Below are positions 17,709-25,968 of a stretch of 64,000 bases of DNA, in pieces; the stretch's first letter is position 1; every line of letters starts with the position of its first letter. The notes beneath the pieces were generated by a model. That model had not been told where the DNA came from. It worked only from the letters and a program-made list of their open reading frames with translations, and ran no database searches. Source of the stretch: CAVDRM01 sp963611355 (lineage in GTDB: Bacteria > Bacillota > Clostridia > Christensenellales > Aristaeellaceae); the NCBI GenBank assembly GCA_963611355.1, contig CAVDRM010000007.1:11113-75112 (forward strand). Reading direction: 5' to 3'. Both the position numbers and the translations under genes were made by a program.

Positions 17709-18845
17709 ATGACGACGCGCAAATTACTCTCAATGGCTATGGCAATGCTGATGATTCTGTCGCTGGCGCTTTCTGCGAACGCGGAAGGGACGATTAAAAT
17801 CGGCACGTCCGGCCCCTTGACCGGCTCAGCCGCGAGCTACGGTATTTCTGTTAAGCAGGGCGAGCAGCTCGCCGTGGATGAGATCAACGCACTGGGCGGC
17901 ATTCAGCTGGAGCTGAACGTACAGGACGATGAAGGCGATAGTGAAAAGGCCGTCAACGCCTACAACCTGCTGCTCGACTGGGGCGCTCAGATGATTGCCG
18001 GCACGGTTACGACCGGTGCCTGTATCGCCGTCAGCGCGGAAGCATACAATGACCGCATTTTCCTTCTGACTCCCTCCGCATCCTCTTTGGATGTAATCAA
18101 CGGCAAAGACAATGTGTATCAGGTCTGCTTCTCTGACCCTGAGCAGGGCAGTGCTTCTGCCGTATACATCTCTGAGCATCAGCTCGGAACGAAGGTCGCC
18201 GTCATCTATAACAACGGCGACGCATACTCCACCGGTATCTACCAGAACTTCTCTGCGAAGGCTGAGGAGCTTGGTCTGGAAATCGTTTCCGTGACTACCT
18301 TCCCGGCTGACAGCACCACTGACTTCTCCGTGCAGATTGCCGATGCGAAGAAGAACGGCGCAGATCTGGTCTTCCTGCCGATATACTACACCCCCGCTTC
18401 CAACATTCTTCGTCAGGCTTCCGCTGTTGACTATAAGCCCGTGTTCTTCGGTGTGGACGGTATGGACGGCATCCTGAACATCGAAGGATTTGACACCTCT
18501 CTGGCTGAGGGTGTTCACCTTCTGACCCCCTTCTCTGCGGACGCAACTGATGAAAAGTCCGTTCACTTCGTCACCGCGTACAAGGCGGCCTATAATGATG
18601 CGACCCCCGACCAGTTCGCCGCTGACGGCTACGATGCCATCTATGCGCTGTACACTGCGATTCAAAAGGCCGGCATCACTGCCGAAACTCCGATGGAGGA
18701 GTGCTGCGAAAAACTGATTGAGGTCTTCCCCACCATCGAGGTCGAGGGTGTGACCGGCACGATGACATGGAGCGCTACCGGCGAAGTCGCCAAGAACCCG
18801 TATGCTGTGAAGATTGTCGACGGCATCTACGTCGGCGTAGAATAA
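17709..18845 (+). CDS. Liv-type ABC transporter substrate-binding protein 2
   Basis: 378 residues from the ATG at 17709, nine bases after AAGGAGG; an upstream in-frame ATG at 17604 lies before the promoter and is excluded. Signal peptide about 1-24 (ends SANA). The type I binding fold is evident from IKIGTSGPLTGSAASYG, VQDDEGDSEKAVNAYNLL and LLTPSASSLDVI. It has no lipobox. It is only distantly similar to the cassette 1 binding protein, so the two systems probably carry different ligands. Confidence 0.93.
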   Translation: MTTRKLLSMAMAMLMILSLALSANAEGTIKIGTSGPLTGSAASYGISVKQGEQLAVDEINALGGIQLELNVQDDEGDSEKAVNAYNLLLDWGAQMIAGTVTTGACIAVSAEAYNDRIFLLTPSASSLDVINGKDNVYQVCFSDPEQGSASAVYISEHQLGTKVAVIYNNGDAYSTGIYQNFSAKAEELGLEIVSVTTFPADSTTDFSVQIADAKKNGADLVFLPIYYTPASNILRQASAVDYKPVFFGVDGMDGILNIEGFDTSLAEGVHLLTPFSADATDEKSVHFVTAYKAAYNDATPDQFAADGYDAIYALYTAIQKAGITAETPMEECCEKLIEVFPTIEVEGVTGTMTWSATGEVAKNPYAVKIVDGIYVGVE

Positions 18846-18861
18846 TCAAGTTAAATAAATC

Positions 18862-18903
18862 CGCTGCTCCACCCGAAAGGCGGATGGAGCAGCGCTTTTA
18901 TTC
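18862..18903 (+). terminator. Stem-loop with U-rich tail after binding protein 2
   Basis: CGCTGCTCCA (18862-18871) pairs with TGGAGCAGCG (18885-18894), followed by CTTTTATTC. It looks like a leaky terminator that lets a fraction of transcripts continue into the permease genes, which have no promoter I can identify. Confidence 0.65.
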
Positions 18904-18985
18904 AAAAGACGTAACCAACTGTGGGAAGACCGCCGTTGGTTACTTTCGATATAAAACAGATGAACGGCAAGGGGTTGAAGAGTAC

Positions 18986-19873
18986 ATGACAATTTTCCTT
19001 TCCTATCTTATCAACGGAATCAGTCTGGGCAGCGTGTATGCCATCATCGCGCTGGGCTATACGATGGTCTACGGCATTGCCAAAATGCTGAACTTTGCCC
19101 ACGGCGATGTCATTATGATAGGCGCTTATATTGCCTTCTGTGCCACACAGTATTGGGGGCTTCCGCCTGTTTTGTCCATTCTGTGCGCTATGGCCGTCTG
19201 CACGGTGCTTGGTATTGTCATCGAAGGCTTGGCCTATAAGCCGCTGCGTCAGGCCAGTTCCCTTGCCGTACTGATTACCGCCATCGGTATGAGTTACCTT
19301 TTGCAAAATGTAGCCCAGCTTATCTGGGGCTCTAACCCGAAGTCCTTCCCTTCGCTGATTAACTTCGACGAAAACATCACCCTGTTCGGCGGTCAGCTTC
19401 TGATTAGCTGGGAAATGATTGTCACCGTGCTGGCCAACATCGTCATCATGGTGGCGCTGACGCTGTTCACGGGCAAGACCAAGATGGGCAAGGCCATGCG
19501 GGGCGTATCCGAGGACAGGGGCGCGGCCGAACTGATGGGCATCAACGTCAACCTGACCATTTCAACCACCTTTGCCATCGGCTCCGCGCTGGCGGCTGTT
19601 GCGGGCATTCTGCTCTGCACAGCCTATCCTACGCTTCAGCCCACCACCGGCTCTATGCCCGGCATCAAGGCATTTACAGCTGCCGTGTTCGGCGGCATCG
19701 GCTCAATCCCCGGCGCTATGCTGGGCGGCGTTTTGCTGGGCGTCATTGAGATTCTTGGCAAGGCGTATGTATCGACCGAGCTGGGAGATGCCTTTGTTTT
19801 CGCCGTTCTGATTGTCGTTCTTCTGTTTAAGCCGACCGGTCTGCTTGGCAAGCAGGTGCGTGAGAAAGTGTGA
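18986..19873 (+). CDS. livH: Liv-type ABC transporter permease LivH (cassette 2)
   Basis: 295 residues from the ATG at 18986, after AAGGGG. The open frame extends upstream into the binding protein gene but without a usable start. The protein has about eight membrane helices and the LivH signatures GSVYAIIALGYTMVYG, LNFAHGD, RGAAELMGI and AVFGGIGSIPGAMLGG. It partners LivM-2, whose ATG is 11 bases downstream of its stop. Confidence 0.93.
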   Translation: MTIFLSYLINGISLGSVYAIIALGYTMVYGIAKMLNFAHGDVIMIGAYIAFCATQYWGLPPVLSILCAMAVCTVLGIVIEGLAYKPLRQASSLAVLITAIGMSYLLQNVAQLIWGSNPKSFPSLINFDENITLFGGQLLISWEMIVTVLANIVIMVALTLFTGKTKMGKAMRGVSEDRGAAELMGINVNLTISTTFAIGSALAAVAGILLCTAYPTLQPTTGSMPGIKAFTAAVFGGIGSIPGAMLGGVLLGVIEILGKAYVSTELGDAFVFAVLIVVLLFKPTGLLGKQVREKV

Positions 19874-19883
19874 GGTGAACGGA

Positions 19884-20969
19884 ATGAAAACAAGAAAAAT
19901 CAGCAAAAACACCTTGAGCAATTCAATCACCTACGCCATTGTCATCATCGCCTTCGTCATTTGCCAAATGTCTATTTCCGGCCTGCTTCCCTGGTTTAAG
20001 ATGAGCCGCTCGCTAAAGGGTCAGCTCATTCCCATCTGCGTGTATATTGTCATGGCCGTGTCGCTGAACTTGACAGTCGGCATTTCCGGTGAACTGTCTC
20101 TGGGGCACGCGGGCTTCATGAGCGTCGGCGCTTTTTCCGGCATCATCATGTCCTCATGGCTTTTGTCCGCCTTTCATCTGACCAATGAAACCGTTCGGCT
20201 GATTCTCGCCATCATCACGGGCGGTATCTTTGCCGGTATCGCCGGCGTGCTGATAGGCATTCCCGTGCTTCGTCTGCGCGGCGACTACCTGGCCATCGTT
20301 ACCTTGGCCTTCGGCGAAATCATTCGTAATGTGCTGAACTGCTTCTATGTTTCCGTGGACGGCGCGGCGCTGCATATCTCCTTTAATAATCCCACCATTG
20401 TCGGAAAAATGGTTGTCAACGGCCCCGCTGGTGCAACAGGCGTTGCGAAAATTTCCACCTTTGTGATGGGCTTTGCACTAATCATCTTCACGCTGATGGT
20501 CGTGCTGAACCTGATTAACAGTCGTTCCGGTCGCGCTATCATGGCCATCCGTGACAGCCGCATCGCGGCTGAATCTGTCGGCATCCGCGTCACCAAATAT
20601 AAAATGATGGCTTTCGTTGTATCCGCTGTGCTGGCGGGCATGGCGGGTGCACTGTATGGATTAAATTATTCCTCCGTACTTGCCTCCAAGTTCAGCTTCG
20701 ATACTTCCATTCTGGTGCTGGTGTTCGTGGTGCTGGGCGGTATCGGCAATATCCGCGGCTCGGTCATCGCCGCCGCGCTGCTGACCGTGCTGCCGGAGCT
20801 GCTGCGCGCCTTCAGTGATTATCGTATGCTGGTCTATGCTATTGTGCTGATTTTGGTGATGCTCCTGACCAACAACCCAACGCTGATTACCTTCTTCACC
20901 GTCTTAAAGCGCCGTCTGTTCAAGAAAAAGAAGAAAGCACCTGCCGCGCCGGAAGGAGGTCAAGCGTAA
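19884..20969 (+). CDS. livM: Liv-type ABC transporter permease LivM (cassette 2)
   Basis: 361 residues from the ATG at 19884, six bases after GAGGTG. There are about ten membrane helices. GELSLGHAGFMSVGAF, RLRGDYLAIVTLAFGEII and the cytoplasmic loop RAIMAIRDSRIAAESVGI mark it as LivM. The C-terminus is lysine-rich (KRRLFKKKKKAP), expected to stay cytoplasmic. The stop TAA shares a base with the next ATG (TAATG). Confidence 0.93.
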   Translation: MKTRKISKNTLSNSITYAIVIIAFVICQMSISGLLPWFKMSRSLKGQLIPICVYIVMAVSLNLTVGISGELSLGHAGFMSVGAFSGIIMSSWLLSAFHLTNETVRLILAIITGGIFAGIAGVLIGIPVLRLRGDYLAIVTLAFGEIIRNVLNCFYVSVDGAALHISFNNPTIVGKMVVNGPAGATGVAKISTFVMGFALIIFTLMVVLNLINSRSGRAIMAIRDSRIAAESVGIRVTKYKMMAFVVSAVLAGMAGALYGLNYSSVLASKFSFDTSILVLVFVVLGGIGNIRGSVIAAALLTVLPELLRAFSDYRMLVYAIVLILVMLLTNNPTLITFFTVLKRRLFKKKKKAPAAPEGGQA

Positions 20970-21826
20970 TGACACAGAAATTTAAGCCGACAACCCGCAT
21001 GGTACCCGTTCCCAGCCATTCCATCGTGCCGGAACGCGATATCGACAAGCAGCCCGTGCTGGAAGCCAGTCATTTGGGCATTGAATTCGGCGGTCTGAAG
21101 GCCGTTGAGGATTTTAATCTGACCATCGGAAAAACCGAAATTGCCGGACTGATCGGGCCGAACGGCGCGGGCAAAACCACCGTGTTCAACCTGCTCACAA
21201 AAGTCTATCAGCCCACGTCCGGCACGGTCATGATAAACGGCAAGGACACGGCGACCCTGTCCGCAGAACAGGCAAACCGCCTGGGAATCGCCCGAACCTT
21301 CCAGAATATCCGTCTGTTCAGCAATATGTCCGTGGAGGACAATGTGCGGATAGGCCTGCACAACCAAATCAAATACGGTATGTTTTCCGGAATCTTTCGC
21401 CTGCCTGCTTTCTGGCAGCAGGAAAAGAAAATGCATGAAAAGGCGCTGGAATTGCTGGCTATCTTCGGAATGCAGGACATGGCCGACTACAAGGCCGGCT
21501 CTCTCCCCTACGGCGCACAGCGCCGTCTGGAAATCGTCCGTGCGCTGGCGACCAACCCCTGTCTCCTGCTCTTGGACGAGCCTGCAGCGGGCATGAATCC
21601 GCACGAAACCGAGGATTTGATGAGCAACATCATTAAAATCCGCGACCAATTTCAGATTGCCGTCATGCTGATTGAGCACGATATGCGGCTGGTGATGGGT
21701 ATTTGTGAGGGTATCTGTGTGCTGAATTACGGCCGCGTCATTGCCAAGGGCACAGCGGAGGAAATTCAGGCCAATCCCGTCGTCATTGAAGCCTATTTGG
21801 GCAAGAAAAAGGAGGAAAACGCATGA
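20969..21826 (+). CDS. livG: Liv-type ABC transporter ATP-binding protein LivG (cassette 2)
   Basis: 285 residues, including a hydrophilic N-terminal extension of about 30 residues before the family start (VLEASHLGIEFGG). A GGAAGGAGG site favours the annotated ATG, so the extension seems real. Walker A GPNGAGKTT near residue 68, signature LPYGAQRRLEIVRAL, Walker B LLLLDEPAAGMNP and switch IEHDMRLVM are intact. It is coupled to both neighbours by overlapping stop and start codons. Confidence 0.94.
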   Translation: MTQKFKPTTRMVPVPSHSIVPERDIDKQPVLEASHLGIEFGGLKAVEDFNLTIGKTEIAGLIGPNGAGKTTVFNLLTKVYQPTSGTVMINGKDTATLSAEQANRLGIARTFQNIRLFSNMSVEDNVRIGLHNQIKYGMFSGIFRLPAFWQQEKKMHEKALELLAIFGMQDMADYKAGSLPYGAQRRLEIVRALATNPCLLLLDEPAAGMNPHETEDLMSNIIKIRDQFQIAVMLIEHDMRLVMGICEGICVLNYGRVIAKGTAEEIQANPVVIEAYLGKKKEENA

Positions 21827-22533
21827 AAAGACTGCTGAAGGTCGATAATATGCATGTCTATTACGGCAACATTCATGCGATCAAGGGTATTTCCTTTGAG
21901 GTGTTTGAGGACGAGATTGTCACCCTGATCGGCGCGAACGGCGCCGGCAAGTCCACGACACTGAACACCGTTTCCGGCCTGATGAAGCCGCGCAGCGGAC
22001 ATATCACCTTTGACGGCAAGGATTTAACGGGGATGCCGTGTAACAAAATTGTCTTTCTCGGCATGGCGCTCTGCCCTGAGGGCCGCCGCATTTTTCAGCA
22101 GATGACCGTCAAGGAAAACCTTGAAATGGGCGGCTATTCCCGTCCGGCCAACGAAATTGACGCCTCTATTGAAGATGTTTTTCAGCGTTTTCCCCGCTTG
22201 AAGGAGCGCGAAAAACAAATTGCCGGAACGCTGTCCGGCGGTGAACAGCAGATGCTGGCCATCGGTCGCGCTCTGATGAGCAAGCCGAAACTGCTGATGC
22301 TGGATGAGCCGTCAATGGGGCTTGCGCCCATTCTGGTGGAGCAGATTTTCGACATCGTAAAAGAGTTGCACCGTGCGGGCGTGACTATTCTTTTAGTCGA
22401 GCAGAACGCGCAGATGGCGCTGTCTGTCGCCGACCGCGCCTATGTGCTGGAGACCGGCCGCATCACCATGGAAGGTCAGGCTGCCGATCTTCTGAACAAC
22501 GATGCTGTGCGGAAAGCTTACCTTGGCGAATAA
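21823..22533 (+). CDS. livF: Liv-type ABC transporter ATP-binding protein LivF (cassette 2)
   Basis: 236 residues. Walker A GANGAGKST near residue 38, CPEGRRIFQQMTV, LSGGEQQMLAIGRAL, Walker B LLMLDEPSMGLAP and VEQNAQMAL are all intact LivF features. It overlaps livG by four bases (ATGA) and is the last gene of the second cassette. No convincing terminator follows within 60 bases. Confidence 0.95.
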   Translation: MKRLLKVDNMHVYYGNIHAIKGISFEVFEDEIVTLIGANGAGKSTTLNTVSGLMKPRSGHITFDGKDLTGMPCNKIVFLGMALCPEGRRIFQQMTVKENLEMGGYSRPANEIDASIEDVFQRFPRLKEREKQIAGTLSGGEQQMLAIGRALMSKPKLLMLDEPSMGLAPILVEQIFDIVKELHRAGVTILLVEQNAQMALSVADRAYVLETGRITMEGQAADLLNNDAVRKAYLGE

Positions 22534-22882
22534 GCGCTTTGAAGATTGCTCTACTTCTCCCTTTTTAAAGAAAATTGATATCCTCCGTATATAGCGAACA
22601 GTGGTATAATTTTTCTTCGAATAAAGTCCGTATCCAATGACGCAGGTCGTCCTGATAATAATATTTCTTAAAGGGTGGCGGTTCGTTTCATAAAGGCGGT
22701 CTGTCACCTTTGTCTTATCACGGAAAACAATACGCGAATCTATTGGTTCGTCAGAAGTTCGTCAGAAGGAGCGGAATATAAGTAATTTAAAGAAAATGCT
22801 GACGAATGCAGCAAAAAGTTTTGCACAAAAATCATCAGATTCCGTCATTGCTAACGCAGTCAATGCAATAGAAAACCAAATT
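22534..22882. other. Gene-free interval with an 11-base tandem repeat
   Basis: A convergent intergenic space between livF-2 and the S41 peptidase gene. It contains a TATAAT-like box (22605) without a matched -35, and a tandem duplication of GTTCGTCAGAA at 22746-22756 and 22757-22767 next to GGAGCGGA. No protein or RNA family could be recognised. Confidence 0.4.
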
Positions 22883-24199
22883 TCAATTCGATGCGCCTTT
22901 TCTTATTCGCTTCAGCGCCTTTTCAAGAACAGTATCCCTGCCGCTTCGCAGATCATCGGCCGTTATTTCGGCGTAAGCATCCGGCTGAATGCCGCATCCG
23001 ATAAACTCCGTGCCGTCCGACAGCCGATAGGAAACGGTGCATATGCGCATAGAGCCGCCGCAGCGAAGCTTTTGAAGCAGCGGCGTTCCCGTCGTGCCGG
23101 CGGTCGGCGTACCCATAATGACCGCACGACGGTTGCTTTTGAACATGGCCGTAAAATCCTCCGCGGCCGAAACCGTGTGCCGCGAGGTCAAAAGAACGCA
23201 TGAGCCGTTAAAAAGCGCAGCCTGTCCGTTTTTTCCAAAAGAATCTTCATACTCATCAAAGTGCGCATTGTGCAGCAGGGATTGGCTGCGCTCCACCTCC
23301 TCACGGTCAATCAGTCCTGATGCAATTTCCCGTTCAATTTTCTCTGCACTCCAGCCAGAAATCTGGCTTGCAGATGCCAAATCGATTCCCTTCATGCTGC
23401 GGGTGCGCTTTTTGCAGGCATGAAATATACCGGCAATGAACAGTTCCGCAACACGTGCGGCATACATCGTCATGCCGCCGATGTTCTCCCGAATATCCAG
23501 AATCACACCGTGTACAGCCGGATGGCTGAGCAGCGCCTCGCGCACCTCGTTTGCCGCCTTGGCGTACAAAAAATCATCCAATCGGACATACAGGATATCA
23601 TCATATAAACGAATGTCTGACTTTAGTGAATCGATTTTTTGATACCGCTCGTTGATTGTCAGCGGTCTTGCAATAAAATCATCGGGCTTTTTTTCAAGCA
23701 GGTCAAAATAGAATTTACCTTGATCGTTCTCCATTTCATTGCCCGTATGCCGCAGGAAAAAGGGCAGAAGCTGATGCAGCCGATAACGCGATAGATATCG
23801 CTCCGAATGATACCCATAGCGGGCGCAGGCCGTGAGCATATCCTCAAATGGTATCCCGTTCAGCTTCATGACCCTCGCCCAAAGCATTTTTTCAAACTCA
23901 GGCACGGCAGAGTCCACACAATACCCGTCGTTCAGGCAGCGCAGCGTAAACGGAACATAGCCATTTTCGTTTTGAAGTGAGCGCGGAAACAGATAATCCG
24001 TATGCCCATCGCCCAGCAGATTCATAAATTCAGCCAGCAGAAGATGAAATTCTCTCTCGCTTTTCGCTTCCGCCACACGCGGCAGATAATCGTAATATGC
24101 CTGATCCCAATCTATCGCTCTCCGGTCAAAGTACGGAAACACCAGAGATGCTTGCTTCCAAATCATGGATAAGTCCGCGATGCGGTCTGCTGCGTTCAT
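22883..24199 (-). CDS. S41-family peptidase (C-terminal processing peptidase-like)
   Basis: 438 residues, no signal peptide. An N-terminal helical cap with FMNLLGDGHTDYLFP near residue 65 is followed by the S41 core: VHGVILDIRENIGGM near residue 235, then VLLTSRHTVSAAEDFTAM, where the Ser is the likely nucleophile, and GTPTAGTTG. A PDZ domain is not obvious. It resembles the Tricorn/interphotoreceptor-binding-protein branch of S41 rather than the exported CtpA proteases. It lies 52 bases downstream of trmB on the same strand. Cytoplasmic location and substrate are unknown. Confidence 0.85.
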   Translation of the reverse strand: MNAADRIADLSMIWKQASLVFPYFDRRAIDWDQAYYDYLPRVAEAKSEREFHLLLAEFMNLLGDGHTDYLFPRSLQNENGYVPFTLRCLNDGYCVDSAVPEFEKMLWARVMKLNGIPFEDMLTACARYGYHSERYLSRYRLHQLLPFFLRHTGNEMENDQGKFYFDLLEKKPDDFIARPLTINERYQKIDSLKSDIRLYDDILYVRLDDFLYAKAANEVREALLSHPAVHGVILDIRENIGGMTMYAARVAELFIAGIFHACKKRTRSMKGIDLASASQISGWSAEKIEREIASGLIDREEVERSQSLLHNAHFDEYEDSFGKNGQAALFNGSCVLLTSRHTVSAAEDFTAMFKSNRRAVIMGTPTAGTTGTPLLQKLRCGGSMRICTVSYRLSDGTEFIGCGIQPDAYAEITADDLRSGRDTVLEKALKRIRKGASN

Positions 24200-24251
24200 G
24201 CAAAAGGTCTCCTTGCAGTGATTTTTTTATCATGCGTCCAGCATCCCTAAG

Positions 24252-24911
24252 TCATTGTTCAAGCATTCTTGCAATCAAAAATTTTGTCGGGATGCCCTGC
24301 GCAGTGAATTTCATTTCATGCTCGCTGACGTAGTTCGGAGAATAGCCGCTTGCGTGCAGGTCATAGGTCAAAAAAATCTCCTCAAAGCCACAGGTCTTCA
24401 GATATTCACGGGAGGCCTCGAACAGTCCGTCATCATCCGTTTTGAAAAAAATCTCCCCATTCGGCGACAGGATGCGCCGATACTGCATCAGCTGGTGCGG
24501 ATGCGTCAGGCGGCGTTTAAATTGGTTGGAACGCTGACTCCACGGATTGCAGAAGGAGATGATAATCCTTTCCACACAATCCGTCGGCGCCATATGCTGC
24601 TCCAGCCAAAAAATGTCAAAATGCGTCAGCACAATATTGCTCGGCATTTCATTCCCGTAAACCGCCTGTATATTGCGCCGCGCCACGCCGAGAATTGTTG
24701 AGGACATATCGACCGCAAGAAAATTGATGTTCCGATTGTCAAAGGCCATCTGCGCCGTTGAAACGCCCTTCCCGCAGCCGAGCTCCAAGTACATCGGCTG
24801 CCGCATCGGAAAGCAGCTTGTCCATTCCCCTCTCAGCTCCTTTGGATGCTCCACATAATATGAACACGCATCCAGCTCCGGCTGCACCCATTTTTTCTTT
24901 CTCATGTGCAT
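24252..24911 (-). CDS. trmB: tRNA (guanine-N7-)-methyltransferase TrmB
   Basis: 219 residues. TrmB methylates G46 in the tRNA variable loop using S-adenosylmethionine. The family start MRKKKWVQPELD, the SAM-binding LELGCGKGVSTAQMA, NPWSQRSNQFKRRLTHP (family NFSDPWPKxRHxKRRL) and FKTDDDGLFE are present. The SDPWPK motif is altered to CNPWSQ, a divergence worth noting. I chose 24911 because the promoter at 24950-24978 puts the transcript start about eight bases from the earliest ATG (24938), and GGGGTGAG precedes 24911. Confidence 0.88.
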   Translation of the reverse strand: MHMRKKKWVQPELDACSYYVEHPKELRGEWTSCFPMRQPMYLELGCGKGVSTAQMAFDNRNINFLAVDMSSTILGVARRNIQAVYGNEMPSNIVLTHFDIFWLEQHMAPTDCVERIIISFCNPWSQRSNQFKRRLTHPHQLMQYRRILSPNGEIFFKTDDDGLFEASREYLKTCGFEEIFLTYDLHASGYSPNYVSEHEMKFTAQGIPTKFLIARMLEQ

Positions 24912-24949
24912 AGGCTGCACACTCACCCCATTCATCATTTGTCACCGAT

Positions 24950-24978
24950 ATTATACAGATGGTTTGGCCGTTCGTCAA
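24950..24978 (-). promoter_or_regulatory. Promoter of trmB
   Basis: On the minus strand TTGACG (24973-24978), a 17-base spacer and TATAAT (24950-24955). It decides between alternative trmB starts. Confidence 0.75.
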
Positions 24979-25032
24979 TGAACAAAAAAACAATTTCCAT
25001 TAAAAAGATACCTATATCACGAAACGGAAATC

Positions 25033-25061
25033 TTGCATCCTTTTGAATAATTTGTTATAAT
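25033..25061 (+). promoter_or_regulatory. Promoter of the RpiR-HI0933-exonuclease-kinase group
   Basis: TTGCAT (25033-25038), a 17-base spacer and TATAAT (25056-25061). It is back to back with the trmB promoter. Confidence 0.7.
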
Positions 25062-25095
25062 AAATTGCTCATTTTTCATGATTTGGAGGAGACGC

Positions 25096-25968
25096 ATGAA
25101 TCAGGATACGCAGGACATGGTCGAGCGTTTAAATCTGAGCGGCAAGCGTTTGAGCAAGGGGCATCGGCGGATTGCGGAATACATTGTCGAGCATTATGAC
25201 AAAGCCGTATTTATGACCGCTGCCTCCCTGGGTGAGACGGTCGGCGTCAGCGAAAGCACGGTGGTGCGCTTTGCCGTGGCACTTGGCTATGAGGGATATC
25301 CCCAGCTTCAATCCTCCCTGCAGGAATTGGTGCGGCATCGGCTGACGGCTGTTCAGCGTTTTGAAATGTCTTCTGAAATCCAACAGGAAAATGTACTTCG
25401 AACGGTGCTGAAGGCGGATATGCAGAACATTCGCAATACCATTGACGCTATTGACGAAACGGCGTTTAACGATGCAGTCGGCTTAATGCTGACGGCTAAG
25501 CGGATTTATATCATCGGTCTGCGTTCGGCTGCACCGTTAGCACACTTCTTCGGCTATTATCTGAACTTTATCTTTGATGATGTGCGCGTTGTGGCGGACA
25601 GCTCGTCCGATGTATTTGACAGCATCGTCAGGGTGCGGAAGGATGACGTTGTCGTCGGCATCAGCTTTCCCCGTTATTCAAGCCGCACTCTGGAGGCTAT
25701 GCGCTTTTCCAAGCGAAACGGCGCACAGGTCATCGGCATTACGGACGGTCCTATGAGCCCGCTGCACTTTGTGGCTGACGTATGCCTTGCTGCAAGGACG
25801 GACATGGCTTCCTTTGTGGATTCTCTGGCCGCCCCGCTGTCCGTCATCAATGCACTGTCTGTCGCGCTTGGCTTAAAGCGCAAGGACGCGCTGAGCAATC
25901 ACTTAAAACAATTAGAAGGAATCTGGGCGGAACACAGTGTGTATGTCAATCGGGAAAACCAGCCTTGA
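25096..25968 (+). CDS. RpiR/MurR-family transcriptional regulator (HTH + SIS)
   Basis: 290 residues from the ATG at 25096, five bases after GGAGGAG. The N-terminal HTH_6 domain (about 5-80) contains LSKGHRRIAEYI and VGVSESTVVRFAVALGYEGYP; the SIS sugar-phosphate-binding domain (about 125-260) contains RIYIIGLRSAAPLAHFF and VVVGISFPRYSSRTLEA. Regulators of this type sense phosphosugars such as MurNAc-6-P. The gene downstream is a flavoprotein rather than a sugar enzyme, so its targets may lie elsewhere. Its last codons overlap the next gene by 26 bases. Confidence 0.92.
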   Translation: MNQDTQDMVERLNLSGKRLSKGHRRIAEYIVEHYDKAVFMTAASLGETVGVSESTVVRFAVALGYEGYPQLQSSLQELVRHRLTAVQRFEMSSEIQQENVLRTVLKADMQNIRNTIDAIDETAFNDAVGLMLTAKRIYIIGLRSAAPLAHFFGYYLNFIFDDVRVVADSSSDVFDSIVRVRKDDVVVGISFPRYSSRTLEAMRFSKRNGAQVIGITDGPMSPLHFVADVCLAARTDMASFVDSLAAPLSVINALSVALGLKRKDALSNHLKQLEGIWAEHSVYVNRENQP

